A stretch of 30,796 bases of DNA from assembly GCA_050700835.1 (NCBI GenBank), contig JBOHDX010000071.1, forward strand, positions 1 through 30,796. The letters run 5' to 3'. The notes beneath the pieces are model-generated. The model had not been told where the DNA came from and searched no databases. It saw only the letters and a list, made by a program, of their open reading frames with translations. Positions 20,186 through 27,671 of the stretch are shown piece by piece. This DNA is from JBOHDX01 sp050700835 (GTDB taxonomy: Bacteria > Actinomycetota > Actinomycetes > Propionibacteriales > Nocardioidaceae). Both the position numbers and the translations under genes were made by a program. Every line of letters starts with the position of its first letter. The first letter of the stretch is position 1.

Positions 20186-22666
20186 TCACCAGCCGGAGCC
20201 GAAGCACATGAACGGCACCACGTGCTCGGGGTCGCTCGCGGTCACGGCGTCGACGAGCGCCACCGACGGGGTACGCCCGGCAGCCAGCCCCTCGTGGGTC
20301 CGGGCCAGCACCTCGCAGGCGGCGTCGTCACCGACCCGGCCCGGTGAGGCGACGACGCTGACCGCACCCGCGTGCAACCAGGCCTGTGTCATGCCGAGGG
20401 TCTCCTCACCCCAGCGCACCGCCGACCGGCCGAGCTCGCAGGCGGACAGCAGGACGTGCGAGGGCACCGACGCCAGTGTGTCGATGTCGTAGCCGAACCA
20501 CGGCCCGTCCGCCAGCTCCAACCCCGAGAACAGCGGGTTGTCCGAGGAGTGCCGGCCGTGCGCGGCCACATGCAGCACCGCCACCTCGGCGGCCAGGTCC
20601 CGCACCGCCGCCGCGGTGGCCGACTCGCGCTCCAACGTGGTGGCCCGCATCCATGCCTTGGCGGCCAGATGGACCTCCTCACCGGCTCGTGGGACGTCCG
20701 GACCGGCGACGAACCCCGCGCTCTGCGGCACGGTTTCCGGCCTGGTCAGCAGCCACGACGAGGCGGAGCGGGCCACCGTCAGCGGCCGCGACCGCAGGGG
20801 CGGCAGCAGTGACCACGGCACGCCGGCCAGGGCACCCGACGGCACGATCACCACCGGTCCCTCGCCGCTCGCGTCGGCGATGGGCGACCACAACAGCGTC
20901 TCGAGCCGGCGCAGCCGGTCGTCGAGGCCGGCTCGGACCGCCTGACGCAGCGCCGCTGGGATCTGTGCCGACGACAGGTCGATGTCGGCCTGCAACCCGG
21001 CGCGTACTCGCTCGACGCCGGCGAGCGCACAGACCCGTCGCAGCGTCGGTGCCGCCCCATCGGCCACCAGCGCGTGAATGTCGCCGCCGGCGAACACGTA
21101 CGTGACCAGCGTGCCGCCGGTGTCACGCAGAACGGCGAGGACGTCCACCAGCGGAACCGGGTCGAGCACGACACCCGGCCCCGGCGGGTACCACGCGTGC
21201 GACCGTACCCGCCGTCGCAGCTGCGCGAGCCGGCGCTCGATCGCCGGGTCGCGCACCCCTTCGGACTCCTGCTCCGCCTCGGTCCGCTGCAGCTGACGGA
21301 GCTCGGCCAGCGCCGCCTGGGCGCGTTCGTCGGTCGGGGGACGGACCGGCTGCACCCGGCTGGCCAGCGCCCGCGCCCGTTCCGACCACTCGAACACCAC
21401 GTCGGGCCGACCGGTGGCGATCGCGAGCCCGATCCCCTGAAGGGCCATGTCCACGCCGTGACCGACGACGGACGTCTGCAGATCGAGCGAGCCGAACGAC
21501 GACTGCCACGCGTGCAGGTCCTCCAACCCCGACCGGACGTGCCGGAGCGCCGCGCCCGACCGCCCCACCTGCGCGGCCATCTCAGCGCGCACGGCGTGGT
21601 TCAGCAGGCGTACGCCGACGGGTGCGTCCTCGGGCAGGCGCACACCGGCGAGCAGGCGGCGCGCACGGTCGACGTCGCCGCGGCGCACCATGCCCCGTGC
21701 GCCGTGCAGGACCGCGTCCCGGGCGGGACCCCTCAGCCCGCGCGCGCGGAACTCGGCCGCCAAGGCGACGGCGCGGTCACCGACCCCGACCCGACCCGCC
21801 TGGGCGTCGGCCGCGAGCACGACGATGTCGGCCTGCAGGGCCCAGCCGGCGCTGCCGCGGCGACGGAACCGGTCGCGCGCGCGGCGTGCCGCCTGCCGCG
21901 CTCCCGCCGGGTCCCTGGAGAACAGCAGCAGACGGCCGAGCGCGAGCTCGGCCTCTGCTTGCGACTGTCGAAGCCGCAGTGCCCCGAAGGTCAGCGCAGC
22001 CGCTCGCAGGACGACCGACGCCTCGGTCACCAGGCCCGCTGCGGCGAGCACCTCGGCGCGGTCGACGTCGCAGGACACCCCGAGGGCGGGTGCCAGCGGC
22101 TCGTACGCCGGACGGATCTGGTCCATCCGCTGCAGGGCGAGTGGGAGATCACCTTCCAGCAGGTCGACGTACGCGATGTTCTGGCACGCCTTGGCGTACT
22201 GCACGTCGAGGCCGTGCCGCCCGGACACCTCGGCGCACCACGCGAAGTCGGCGCGGGCCTCGGCCAATGAACCGGTCAAGAGATGGACGTTCCCCCGGTT
22301 CAGCGAGACGCGCGCCAACGACAGGGGGTCGCTCTCGTCGAGGGCGGACAGCGCGGCGTCGAACTCGGTGATCGCTGCGCGGCTCTCACCGGCCCGCATC
22401 CACAGCAGTGCCCGCTGGCTGGCGACCAGCGCCCGGGTTTGCCTCCCCAGCCCAGTTGTCCGGGAGACCTCGTCCAGCAGCGTCATGCCCGCGTCGACCG
22501 AGCGGTGCTCGGCCTCCTGGTAGGCCAACGAGATCTTGATCCGGGCCTGCAGGTCGGGCGTCGACGGCTGGTCGAGCGCCCTCAGGAGCAGCTGACGCGC
22601 CTGCTGGTGTCGCCCCGACGACGCCTGTTCGGCCGCGCGCGCGTACAACTCCTCCGCAGTCTGCAC
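20186..22666 (-). CDS. TPR-CHAT protein (caspase-like protease)
   Basis: 826 residues. The first 400 or so are helical tetratricopeptide-like repeats (for example ARAAEQASSGRHQQARQLL, LNRGNVHLLTGSLAEARADF, KACQNIAYVDLLEGDLPLAL). The C-terminal third is a CHAT domain of the caspase clan: the catalytic dyad is H703 (HVAAHGRH) and C743 (LLSACELG), both intact, and it ends with VVPFMCFGSGW. CHAT proteases with TPR arms are usually activated by partner binding and cleave specific targets; the target here is unknown. GTG at 22666 lies 7 bases past the end of the S8 protease gene, making it the fourth gene of the sigma cassette. No signal peptide, so it is cytoplasmic. Confidence 0.88.
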   Translation of the reverse strand: MQTAEELYARAAEQASSGRHQQARQLLLRALDQPSTPDLQARIKISLAYQEAEHRSVDAGMTLLDEVSRTTGLGRQTRALVASQRALLWMRAGESRAAITEFDAALSALDESDPLSLARVSLNRGNVHLLTGSLAEARADFAWCAEVSGRHGLDVQYAKACQNIAYVDLLEGDLPLALQRMDQIRPAYEPLAPALGVSCDVDRAEVLAAAGLVTEASVVLRAAALTFGALRLRQSQAEAELALGRLLLFSRDPAGARQAARRARDRFRRRGSAGWALQADIVVLAADAQAGRVGVGDRAVALAAEFRARGLRGPARDAVLHGARGMVRRGDVDRARRLLAGVRLPEDAPVGVRLLNHAVRAEMAAQVGRSGAALRHVRSGLEDLHAWQSSFGSLDLQTSVVGHGVDMALQGIGLAIATGRPDVVFEWSERARALASRVQPVRPPTDERAQAALAELRQLQRTEAEQESEGVRDPAIERRLAQLRRRVRSHAWYPPGPGVVLDPVPLVDVLAVLRDTGGTLVTYVFAGGDIHALVADGAAPTLRRVCALAGVERVRAGLQADIDLSSAQIPAALRQAVRAGLDDRLRRLETLLWSPIADASGEGPVVIVPSGALAGVPWSLLPPLRSRPLTVARSASSWLLTRPETVPQSAGFVAGPDVPRAGEEVHLAAKAWMRATTLERESATAAAVRDLAAEVAVLHVAAHGRHSSDNPLFSGLELADGPWFGYDIDTLASVPSHVLLSACELGRSAVRWGEETLGMTQAWLHAGAVSVVASPGRVGDDAACEVLARTHEGLAAGRTPSVALVDAVTASDPEHVVPFMCFGSGW

Positions 22667-22673
22667 GCCCCCA

Positions 22674-23999
22674 TCATGGGGCCAGGGCGCCGGCCTGTTC
22701 CACGGCCCGGTCGGCCCGCGCCACCGCGGCCGCCGGGATAGACACGGACAGACACGACGCGTCGGTGTCGTCGCCGCACGCCTCCGAATCCGTCCACAGC
22801 CGTTGCGCCACCCGTCCCGCCACGACCGGTGCCGAGAAGGACGTGCCGCTCCACACGCCGAAGCCCTGGACGAAGCTGTCGGGGTCGAGGGAGGCGCGCT
22901 CCTGACCCAGTGCGACGGTTCGGGCCTGCGGCTCGTACCCGCCCTGGAACGGCGGCATGGTGGTCACGACGGCGGCGCCGGTGGCCCACGAGGTCACCCA
23001 GTCGCCACAGTTGCTGAACAACGCGACCGTGCCGTCCGGGTTGTTCGCGCCCACGCTCAGCAGTGGCGCGCAGCCCGGCTCCGGCGAGGTGACGAACCCG
23101 CCGGGGTGCGGCGTGAACGCCGCGGGGTACTGCTCCCCTGAGGTCGCGTCGTTGCCAGCCGAGGTCACGACGACCGTTCCGCACTCGCGCAGGGCGCGGA
23201 GCAGGTCGTACATCGTCGGGTCGAACAAGGCGTCGGCAGGGGTCTCGTGGTAGTAGCCCATCGACATGTTCAGCACATCCACGCGCACACCGTCGGTGCC
23301 GCCCGACGCGCCGCGCTGGACAGCCTCCCCCAGCCGCTGCAACGCCAGGACGAGGTCCGACTCGACGATGACGCCGTCGGAGTGGACCACCCGCAGGGAC
23401 AGGATGTCCGCGTCCGGACACTCCTGCCGGACCAGTCCGGCGATGAACGTCCCGTGCCCGGCGACCGCGTCGATCGCCCCGTCGTGGGGGCCGCTGATGT
23501 CGCCGGTGATCTCCGGATCCGTCGCCGGGTCGGTCGCCCACCAGGCCGACGTTGGCGAACACGAGATGGTCGAGCCCGATACCGCGCAGCGACTCGAGTC
23601 CCTCGTTGGCGCGGGCCTGCTGCAGCAGCGCGAACCCGTCGACCACGACCGCGTGGCGGGCCTCGGGGCTCACCGCGAGCCGGACCACACCGAGGCCGTT
23701 CTCGCCCCGGCTCAGCGGGTACGTCTCGTCGACGCCGACCTGCATGCCGAGCGGGGCACCGGCCTTGTCGAGCAGGCCGAGGGTGCTCGCGAGCTCGCGG
23801 CGGTTGGACACCAGGAGCCGATCGGCGACGTACACGGTCGAGCGCAGCGGCGGCATGCCCGCGACGACGGGTGCTGTCGCGGGGTCGAGCACCCGGGCGT
23901 TGTAGGAGGCGAGCAGCTGGGTGGACGGCAGACCCGGCTCGACGTCGCGGACATCTCGCGCGGCTTGCGCGGCACCGGCCGCGGGTTGAGCACGGACAC
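22674..23999 (-). pseudogene. Subtilisin-like (S8) serine protease, frame broken and catalytic Asp segment missing
   Basis: The protein has to be read in pieces. From GTG 23999 one frame gives VLNPRPVPRKPREM. A second frame then carries a normal-looking stretch, LLASYNARVL ... LDHLVFANVG, to about 23550. The first frame returns at about 23548 with ATDPATDPEITGD, the His motif AGHGTFIAGLV, LNMSMGYYHE, the Asn motif VVTSAGNDA and the Ser motif GVWSGTSFSAPVVAGRVA, ending at 22674. The His, Asn and Ser parts of the subtilisin site are intact, but no D-T/S-G motif occurs in any frame before the His motif, where it should be. A deletion of 3n+2 bases near 23548 would explain both the loss and the frame change. 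The first shift (about 23920-23955) is less certain. The start abuts the upstream stop (TAG then GTG). Assembly errors cannot be excluded. Confidence 0.75.
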
Positions 24000-24467
24000 C
24001 TACAGCTCCACGGTCGGTGTGACGAAGGCCGGCTCGCCCGCCAACGCTCCGGCATCGACCGGCGAGAGCGCGAAGCGGGTCATGCCCGCGGGCAGGTCGT
24101 CGAAGGCGAACCGGCCGGACTCCTCGACCTCGCTGAGGGTGGAGCCGTTGCGCCCGATCGCGGCAACCTGGAGAGGCCGCATCGGCGCGACCCACCCGTC
24201 GACACGACGACGCCCGCCGTCCAGTGGCGCGACGTGGATCATCACGGTGATCTCCTGACCGGAGAACGTCATCGTCACCGTGTCGGTGCGGGCTCCGCGA
24301 GTGCCGGCGAGCTCACCCGACGACTCGAGCATCCGCAGCAGCTCGTACTCGATGTCGAGGTCGCGGGTCTCGATGGCAACCAGGGTGCGTTCCACCAGGC
24401 CGTCCGGGACCGGGTCGTTCCGCTCCCACTCCGCACGGAGCAGGCCGAGCAGTCGTTCGTCGTTCAT
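24000..24467 (-). CDS. Small protein between sigma factor and S8 protease, putative regulator
   Basis: 155 residues. Residues 1-55 (LLGLLRAEWERNDPVPDGLVERTLVAIETRDLDIEYELLRML) are helical and resemble the N-terminal part of sigma-partner proteins by position and composition. Residues 65-155 look beta-rich (TVTMTFSGQEITVMIHVAPLDGGRRRVDGWVAP...), ending in a carboxypeptidase-regulatory-like sandwich pattern. No transmembrane helix or zinc motif. ATG at 24467 overlaps the sigma stop (ATGA), so the two are translationally coupled, which suits a sigma/anti-sigma-like pair. Function is inferred from position only. Confidence 0.7.
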   Translation of the reverse strand: MNDERLLGLLRAEWERNDPVPDGLVERTLVAIETRDLDIEYELLRMLESSGELAGTRGARTDTVTMTFSGQEITVMIHVAPLDGGRRRVDGWVAPMRPLQVAAIGRNGSTLSEVEESGRFAFDDLPAGMTRFALSPVDAGALAGEPAFVTPTVEL

Positions 24468-25063
24468 AGGGTCCTCCCCGAGTCGGTGGCAAGCAGCGCA
24501 CGCAGCTTGCCGAGGCATCTCCCCCTGGTCGGACCGATGCTGCCCACCGGCATGCCGAGATCCTCCGACAAGGTGGAGTAGTCGGGACGCTCGTCGAAGG
24601 CCACCACCCGCAGCAACCGCTGACAGCGCGGGTCGAGCTGTCCCACGCACGCCCACAGCAGGCTCCGCTGGAACGCGTCGACCGCGTCCTGCTCGGCTGA
24701 CGCGACCGGCTCGACGTCGCGATGCAGCACCTCGTCCTCGACCGGCTGCTGCCGCTGCGCGACCCGCGACTGCCGCCACGCCTCACGGCGCGCCGCCGTG
24801 GTCAGCCAGCGAGTCACCGCCTGCGGCTCCTTGACGTCGTCCCGCTTGCGGACGAGCTTGAGCCACGTCTCCTGGACCACGTCCTCGGCGCACTGCGCGT
24901 CGAGGACGTACGCTCGCACGACGTTCCAGAGCACCGGGGTGAGCGCGCGTACCAAGTCGTCGAGCGCTCCCTGGTCTCCCCGGCACCAGGCGCGGAAGTG
25001 CTCGGCGGCGCGGGACCAGAGCGGCGTGGAGTCGCTGCGCCGCGGTGAGCGCATGCCGCCCAT
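24464..25063 (-). CDS. ECF-like RNA polymerase sigma factor
   Basis: About 199 residues. Region 2 covers GALDDLVRALTPVLWNVVRAYVLDAQCAEDVVQETWLKLVR, with WLTTAARREAW at the 2.4 end. Region 4 covers LDPRCQRLLRVVAFDERPDYSTLSEDLGMPVGSIGPTRGRCLGKLRALL. It would direct polymerase to a small regulon, probably including the protease cassette that follows. ATG at 25063 (LMGGM context) has GGGAG 5 bases upstream; GTG and ATG starts up to 25138 are also in frame. A TTGACA at 25088-25093 (minus strand) has no -10 at normal spacing before this start. Confidence 0.88.
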   Translation of the reverse strand: MGGMRSPRRSDSTPLWSRAAEHFRAWCRGDQGALDDLVRALTPVLWNVVRAYVLDAQCAEDVVQETWLKLVRKRDDVKEPQAVTRWLTTAARREAWRQSRVAQRQQPVEDEVLHRDVEPVASAEQDAVDAFQRSLLWACVGQLDPRCQRLLRVVAFDERPDYSTLSEDLGMPVGSIGPTRGRCLGKLRALLATDSGRTL

Positions 25064-25164
25064 CAGGACTCCCAGTGGCTCCGGCCTGTCAACAGTGGTC
25101 ACGTACACAGGAGCGCGCGATCGGCTGCGCTGATACACGCGGGGTACGTCACGCCCATGCTGGC

Positions 25165-25569
25165 CTAGGCGCTGGGAGCGTGTCGACCGCCCAAAACACC
25201 ATATTGCCCGCTAATTCGCGCACCAGTCTGGAAGCCGGCCCGGCCGGCCGTCACGGCGTACTGCCGGCTGGGTCCACGCTGGTTGACCCGGGCCTGAAGC
25301 CAGGCCGCCCGGCGGGCGCGGCTGGTCAACCAGCCCATCACGCCGTCGGGGTCCTCGATCGTGTCCCGGCCGCGCAGCAGCGACAGCCAGGTGTTCTGGA
25401 CGATGTCGTCCACCTGATGGCGCGGCAGCCCGTACGACCGAGCGATAGCGCACAGGATCGGGGTCAGCGTGCAGACCAGGTCGTCGAGCCCTCGCACGTC
25501 CCCGTCCAGCCAGCGGGTGAACGCCTCGGCCGAACGCAGCCACGGTGGCACGTCGTCTCGAGAGTTCAT
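25165..25569 (-). CDS. Truncated sigma factor paralogue (region 2 only)
   Basis: 134 residues. SAEAFTRWLDGDVRGLDDLVCTLTPILCAIARSY, VDDIVQNTWLSLLRGRD and GWLTSRARRAAWLQARV align well by eye with region 2 of the neighbouring sigma factor. After that the protein runs into Gly/Arg-rich residues and stops; region 4, which reads the -35 box, is absent. ATG at 25569 has a strong GGAGGGGGAG just upstream, so it may still be translated. It is either the remnant of a duplicated sigma gene or a stand-alone sigma-2 protein. The 177 bases upstream to the PAP2 gene contain no other gene. Confidence 0.65.
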   Translation of the reverse strand: MNSRDDVPPWLRSAEAFTRWLDGDVRGLDDLVCTLTPILCAIARSYGLPRHQVDDIVQNTWLSLLRGRDTIEDPDGVMGWLTSRARRAAWLQARVNQRGPSRQYAVTAGRAGFQTGARISGQYGVLGGRHAPSA

Positions 25570-25746
25570 GGTGCTCCCCCTCCCGCTCACCGGCGTGCGC
25601 TGCGCCGTCGATCGCGTCGTGGTCATGCCGGAAGGAGCATCGTGCCCCCGTGCTGATACCGCCGTCAGGACGTTGCGTCCAGAACGCGGCATCACATGTG
25701 GTCGGGGCGCGCCCGGAGCACGGGCGCCGACAGCGGCTAGGACAGG

Positions 25747-26391
25747 CTAGGACAGGTGGGAACTCGGGTCCTGCCGGGCGTTCGTGGAGGGGCGCGCGGG
25801 CTCGGCCACCAGGACCTGGCGCAGTCCGGGGAGTCCGCGCAGCCACCGTGCCACCACGGTCAGCGGTCGGCGCACAAGAAGCCAGCCGAGCCAGCTGATC
25901 GCGGCTCCGAGCGCGAGCCCGGCGATCACGTCGCCGGGGTAGTGCGCACCGACGTACACCCGGGCGAAGGCCAGCAGCACTGCCAGCACCGTGGCGATCC
26001 ATCCGAGCCGACGCGACACGAGGAACAGCCCGGCCGCGACCGCGCCTGCCATGACGGAGTGGTCGGACGGGAATGCGAAGTCGCTGGTACGGGCGACGAG
26101 GACGAGGGCGTGGGGATACGCGGTGTAGGGACGCGCCTCCGCGACCGCCCGGCCGATCGGCTGGTTCACCGCGACCGCGATCAGGGTGGCCAGAGCCGCC
26201 CATCCAGCAGCCGCCAGTGTCGCCGGTCCGCGGCGGCGAGACACCACGACGCCGGCGACCAGCATGGCTGCGAACAGCACCACGCCGTAGGTCGCGTAGT
26301 CCGCGCCCAGCGTGTTGAGCCACCCGGTGTGGCGGGCGAACGAGTTGACGTCGAGAAACGCGCGGTCGTTCAGGTGGTGGAGCCAGGTCAT
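25747..26391 (-). CDS. PAP2 family membrane phosphatase
   Basis: 214 residues with about five to six membrane helices. The lipid-phosphatase motifs are R87-P88 (AEARPYT), P108-S-D-H111 (FAFPSDHSVMAG) and R144-x5-H150-x3-D154 (ARVYVGAHYPGDV). The lysine that normally lies seven residues before R87 is a glycine, with Arg one place later. Such proteins dephosphorylate undecaprenyl pyrophosphate or phosphatidic acid-type lipids on the outer face of the membrane. A hydrophilic tail (RPSTNARQDPSSHLS) ends the protein. It is divergent from the next gene; the 151-bp gap holds both promoters. Confidence 0.88.
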   Translation of the reverse strand: MTWLHHLNDRAFLDVNSFARHTGWLNTLGADYATYGVVLFAAMLVAGVVVSRRRGPATLAAAGWAALATLIAVAVNQPIGRAVAEARPYTAYPHALVLVARTSDFAFPSDHSVMAGAVAAGLFLVSRRLGWIATVLAVLLAFARVYVGAHYPGDVIAGLALGAAISWLGWLLVRRPLTVVARWLRGLPGLRQVLVAEPARPSTNARQDPSSHLS

Positions 26392-26542
26392 CGAGCCTCC
26401 GATCGGTCTGTCGAGGCTAGGGCCCGCATCGTCAACGCTCGGTTAAGCCGCGCCGCGGAGCCTCCCGCGGTGATGTCTGAGCGCTGTCTGCATGATTCAC
26501 TGTCCGACGGCCGATCTGTGCGGAACCGGAAGGAGGACACCC

Positions 26543-27304
26543 GTGGGTGACGTGCTCCTCGTGCTCGCGGTGTTCGCCGCCAGCGTCGTGGAGTCGGTCG
26601 AGGCGCTCACCATCGTCCTGGCCGTCGGTCTGAGCCGCGGCTGGTCGTCGGCGATGCGAGGGGTAGCCGCCGGACTGGTGGCACTGGCCGTGATCACCGC
26701 GGTCCTCGGTCCGGCCTTGACCCAGATCCCCCTCGACGCGCTTCGGGTCGCGGTCGGTGGCCTGCTGCTGGTGTTCGGGCTCGGCTGGCTGCGCAAGGCG
26801 ATCCTGCGCGGCTCGGGCTACAAAGCCCTGCACGACGAGGACGCCATCTATGCCCGCCAGCGTGCCGCTGCCGAGCAGGCCGGTACGTCTCGGTCCTCCC
26901 TCATCGGCGACCCCTACGCCTTCACGTTGGCGTTCAAGGGCGTACTGCTGGAGGGGCTCGAGGTGATCTTCATCGTGCTCACCTTCGGGGCCAACCAGGG
27001 CAACATCCCGCTCGCGAGCGTCGGAGCGCTGGCGGCCGTGGTCCTGATCGCCGGCCTGGGCGCCGCGATCCGCACGCCGCTGGCTCGGGTTCCGGAGAAC
27101 ACGCTGAAGTTCGCGGTCGGCGTGATGCTGACGGCGTTCGGGATCTTCTGGGGCACCGAGGGTGCCGGGGCCCACTGGCCGGGCTCCGACGCCGCCCTGC
27201 TCGCCGTGATCGCGTTCGTCGCGGCGGTGGCGGTGACCGCCACCTGGTTCTTGCGCCGCAAGCACGACCACCTGCTCCAGCCGGCCGCTGGGGGTGCGGT
27301 CTGA
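26543..27304 (+). CDS. COG4280-type polytopic membrane protein, possible metal-ion transporter
   Basis: 253 residues with about seven membrane helices. Two acidic motifs lie in membrane segments: VVESVEALTIVLAVG near the N-terminus and LLEGLEVIFIVLTFG in the middle. The pair resembles the REGLE-type iron-binding motifs of FTR1/EfeU permeases in spacing and repeat symmetry, though the sequence is not a standard FTR1. COG4280 members are annotated only as predicted membrane proteins. GTG at 26543 is fixed by AGGAGG 7 bases upstream. Its stop overlaps the next start by one base. Metal transport is inference. Confidence 0.75.
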   Translation: MGDVLLVLAVFAASVVESVEALTIVLAVGLSRGWSSAMRGVAAGLVALAVITAVLGPALTQIPLDALRVAVGGLLLVFGLGWLRKAILRGSGYKALHDEDAIYARQRAAAEQAGTSRSSLIGDPYAFTLAFKGVLLEGLEVIFIVLTFGANQGNIPLASVGALAAVVLIAGLGAAIRTPLARVPENTLKFAVGVMLTAFGIFWGTEGAGAHWPGSDAALLAVIAFVAAVAVTATWFLRRKHDHLLQPAAGGAV

Positions 27305-27507
27305 TGTCTCGGCTGCGAGCGTTCGGCGCGTTCCTGTGGGACTTCATCGTCGGTGACGACTGGCGGATCGCCGTGGGCGTGATCGTCACGCTCGGCGTCG
27401 TGGCCCTGCTGGTGCACGCGGACGTGAACGTGTGGTGGCTGACCCCGATCGCCGTCGTCGTGATCCTGGCCGAGTCCTTGCGCCGCGGCACCCGGTCCTC
27501 CGGCTGA
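27304..27507 (+). CDS. Small two-helix membrane protein
   Basis: 67 residues: a cytoplasmic start, then FIVGDDWRIAVGVIVTLGVVALLV and WWLTPIAVVVILAESL as two membrane helices, and a basic end. ATG overlaps the upstream stop (TGATG), so it is probably co-translated with the COG4280-type protein and may be an accessory subunit. Function unknown. Confidence 0.75.
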   Translation: MSRLRAFGAFLWDFIVGDDWRIAVGVIVTLGVVALLVHADVNVWWLTPIAVVVILAESLRRGTRSSG

Positions 27508-27538
27508 CCCATCTGACCCGAGGCGCGCACTCCAACCC

Positions 27539-27608
27539 GCTTCACACGCCTGCGGTACCAGTGAACTGGACATATCGGGCACTTTTCGGTACCTCCGACG
27601 TGTGAAGC
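27539..27608. repeat. 70-bp palindromic element, copy 3 (family B, reverse orientation)
   Basis: GCTTCACACGCC (27539-27550) faces GACGTGTGAAGC (27597-27608); GGTACC boxes lie at 27554-27559 and 27588-27593. Read on the minus strand, the core is GCCCGATATGTCC (27568-27580). It lies between the convergent small membrane gene and dapB. The remaining 60 bases of the gap show nothing else. Confidence 0.88.
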
Positions 27609-27671
27609 GGATCTGGAGGGCGACGGGCGTGCGCGATGGGCCGACCCGGGACCGTCGGGACTGTCGCCGAC

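Noticed and set aside
22582..24195. One 537-residue open frame spanning the S8 protease region
   Set aside because: Only its middle part (about residues 80-215) looks like real protein; both ends are shadow-frame sequence, so it is not a single gene product.
25088..25093. TTGACA upstream of the sigma gene as a -35 box
   Set aside because: No acceptable -10 sequence lies 16-18 bases downstream before the chosen start codon.
25211..26323. 370-residue minus-strand open frame overlapping the PAP2 gene and the sigma remnant
   Set aside because: It is out of frame with both recognisable proteins and is Arg/Gly/Ala-rich without domains.
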